NCBI GenBank assembly: GCA_016281055.1
Contig: JAEEHW010000034.1
Location: 1 to 64,000, forward strand
DNA: 64,000 nucleotides
DNA from: Prevotella sp.
GTDB taxonomy: Bacteria > Bacteroidota > Bacteroidia > Bacteroidales > Bacteroidaceae
Direction: 5' to 3'
The notes under the pieces were generated by a model that saw only the letters and a list, made by a program, of their open reading frames with translations, was not told where the DNA came from and searched no databases. Every line of letters begins with the position of its first letter. The first letter of the stretch is position 1. Shown piece after piece: positions 62,938 through 64,000 of this stretch. Both the position numbers and the translations under genes were made by a program.

Positions 62938-63678
62938 ATGAAAGAAGAACGTTATTTCTTTGTTCCTAACGCAGAGGACACCGATGCACTGCCAGAAGAA
63001 GAAGCAACACATGCCATCCGTGTACTGCGCCTAAAAGAATCTGACGATATATGCCTTATGGACGGTATGGGAAACTTCTACAAGGCAGAAATCACTATGG
63101 CTTCACATAAACGATGCGTTTACAAAATCCACGAGAAAATACCACAGACTCCTGGATGGAATGGACATATCCACATAGCCATGGCACCTACAAAGATGAT
63201 GGAGAGGACAGAATGGATGGCAGAGAAGGCTACAGAATTAGGCATTGATGAAATATCATTCCTTGAATGTAAAAATTCTGAACGTCGCCAAATACGTATA
63301 GACAGAATAGAAAAGATAGTCCTGTCTGCCATGAAACAAAGCCGAAAGGCATGGAAGCCAAATGTAAACGCCATGAGTCATTTCAACAGTTTCATCGACG
63401 AACATTCTGTTGGAGACAGGTATATTTGCCACTGCTATGACGAGATTGAGAGAACGGATTTATTTGACGAACTTCTTAGTTTAAACAACGACAAGCAACA
63501 GTCGATAAACAAGGATGTTACCGTATTAATCGGACCAGAAGGCGACTTTTCTGTCAACGAAGTAGAATACGCTATAAAAAACGGATACAAATCAGTTTCA
63601 CTGGGAAAAGCAAGACTGCGTACGGAAACAGCCGCATTAAGTGCAGTAATGATGGCACAGCTTTTACTCAGAAAATAA
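62938..63678 (+). CDS. rsmE: 16S rRNA (uracil-1498-N3) methyltransferase RsmE
   Basis: RsmE is a SPOUT methyltransferase that methylates U1498 in the 30S decoding region using SAM. The 246-residue protein shows the N-terminal PUA-like part (HAIRVLRLKESDDI) and the C-terminal SPOUT knot with VLIGPEGDFSVNEVE (about 198) and VSLGKARLRTETAAL (about 222). Length is normal. A lipoprotein gene starts 24 nt downstream. Confidence 0.95.
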   Translation: MKEERYFFVPNAEDTDALPEEEATHAIRVLRLKESDDICLMDGMGNFYKAEITMASHKRCVYKIHEKIPQTPGWNGHIHIAMAPTKMMERTEWMAEKATELGIDEISFLECKNSERRQIRIDRIEKIVLSAMKQSRKAWKPNVNAMSHFNSFIDEHSVGDRYICHCYDEIERTDLFDELLSLNNDKQQSINKDVTVLIGPEGDFSVNEVEYAIKNGYKSVSLGKARLRTETAALSAVMMAQLLLRK

Positions 63679-63702
63679 CAGTTATAGTTGATAGATAATA
63701 TT

Positions 63703-64000
63703 ATGTTTAAGGAATTCCGTAAAATATTCTTTTTCTTGTCTATAGTCTCTGCTCTACTGTCTTCATGTGATAAAGAGGACTATATCAATTCCATACCACG
63801 CAATTGCATTGCTATCATCGAAACTCCAGCAAGCACCTTTGACATATCCATTGCAGGTATAGACACCACACGACAAGTATATGTATTTGAAACATCTGAC
63901 GGAATGCTAGGATTATGTGCATCCGTAAAAGACGAATACATGGTTGATGAGTATTTACAGAACATGAAGAAAGCAGGCAAAGCCGGCAACTTCACTGAAT
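63703..64000 (+). CDS. DUF4836-like lipoprotein, 5' part only
   Basis: The gene runs off the window; 99 codons are visible. The start MFKEFRKIFFFLSIVSALL followed by lipobox SSC (C22) marks a lipoprotein. The next part, DKEDYINSIPRNCIAII, resembles DUF4836 lipoproteins of Bacteroidales, whose function is unknown. Family placement rests on the first 100 residues only. Confidence 0.6.
   Translation, partial: MFKEFRKIFFFLSIVSALLSSCDKEDYINSIPRNCIAIIETPASTFDISIAGIDTTRQVYVFETSDGMLGLCASVKDEYMVDEYLQNMKKAGKAGNFTE

Overview
The window looks like a chromosome segment of a Bacteroidales bacterium, most likely a Prevotella or close relative. The evidence is: Bacteroidetes-type promoters (TTTG, 19-20 bp, TAnnTTTG) in front of many genes; a fused fucokinase/GDP-fucose pyrophosphorylase; GSCFA, DUF6078 and DUF4836 families; TamA-like lipoproteins beside TamB; serine palmitoyltransferase; and an S16 protein with a long Ala/Lys/Glu tail. 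I see no rRNA, tRNA, transposase, phage or CRISPR array.

Layout. 1-8.1 kb: panB diverges from an lptD-like gene; then luxS, hisG, hisD and a MATE exporter. 8.1-16.7 kb: trigger factor (minus), then fhs, an OmpA lipoprotein, fkp, a GSCFA protein and birA. 16.7-24.1 kb: thrA (minus), then a vitamin B12 uptake operon (BtuB-like receptor, leucine-rich protein, BtuG-like propeller lipoprotein) whose leader holds 69-bp tandem repeats. 24.1-27.7 kb: a cobalamin riboswitch with its own promoter and terminator but no intact target gene, then an HtrA protease, then 1.4 kb of non-coding DNA with a 376-bp element and a dockerin-tail gene remnant. 27.7-32.5 kb: Na+/amino acid symporter, serine palmitoyltransferase, lipid kinase, zinc metallopeptidase. 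32.5-42 kb: an outer-membrane assembly locus (TamA-like, TamB, and a divergent second TamA-like), followed by a 22-bp palindrome array. 42-45 kb: DUF6078 protein, metal permease, aldose epimerase. 45-55.2 kb: a long minus-strand run, ftsY-rimO-HU-HU/LysM-lon-tgt-LptF/G-helicase-galM. 55.3-58.5 kb: acyl-CoA synthetase, the second 376-bp element, a Nim-like flavoprotein. 58.5-61.4 kb: a small transcription unit, then four secreted proteins alternating EF-hand and CXXCXGXG cysteine-rich types. 61.6-64 kb: rpsP, bifunctional nuclease, rsmE and the start of a DUF4836 lipoprotein.

Systems. Several genes serve the envelope: LptD-like and LptF/G-like for lipopolysaccharide, TamB plus two TamA-like lipoproteins for outer-membrane assembly, HtrA for quality control, SPT and the lipid kinase for lipids, and Fkp for fucosylated surface glycans. 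FtsY, RimO, Tgt, Lon, HU, trigger factor, S16 and RsmE are housekeeping.

Best candidates for something undescribed: the four-gene secreted EF-hand/CXXC cluster (58882-61437), the orphan B12 riboswitch transcript (24158-24650), the paired 376-bp elements with a compensated hairpin, the 69-bp repeat leader of the B12 operon, and the HU-membrane-LysM protein.
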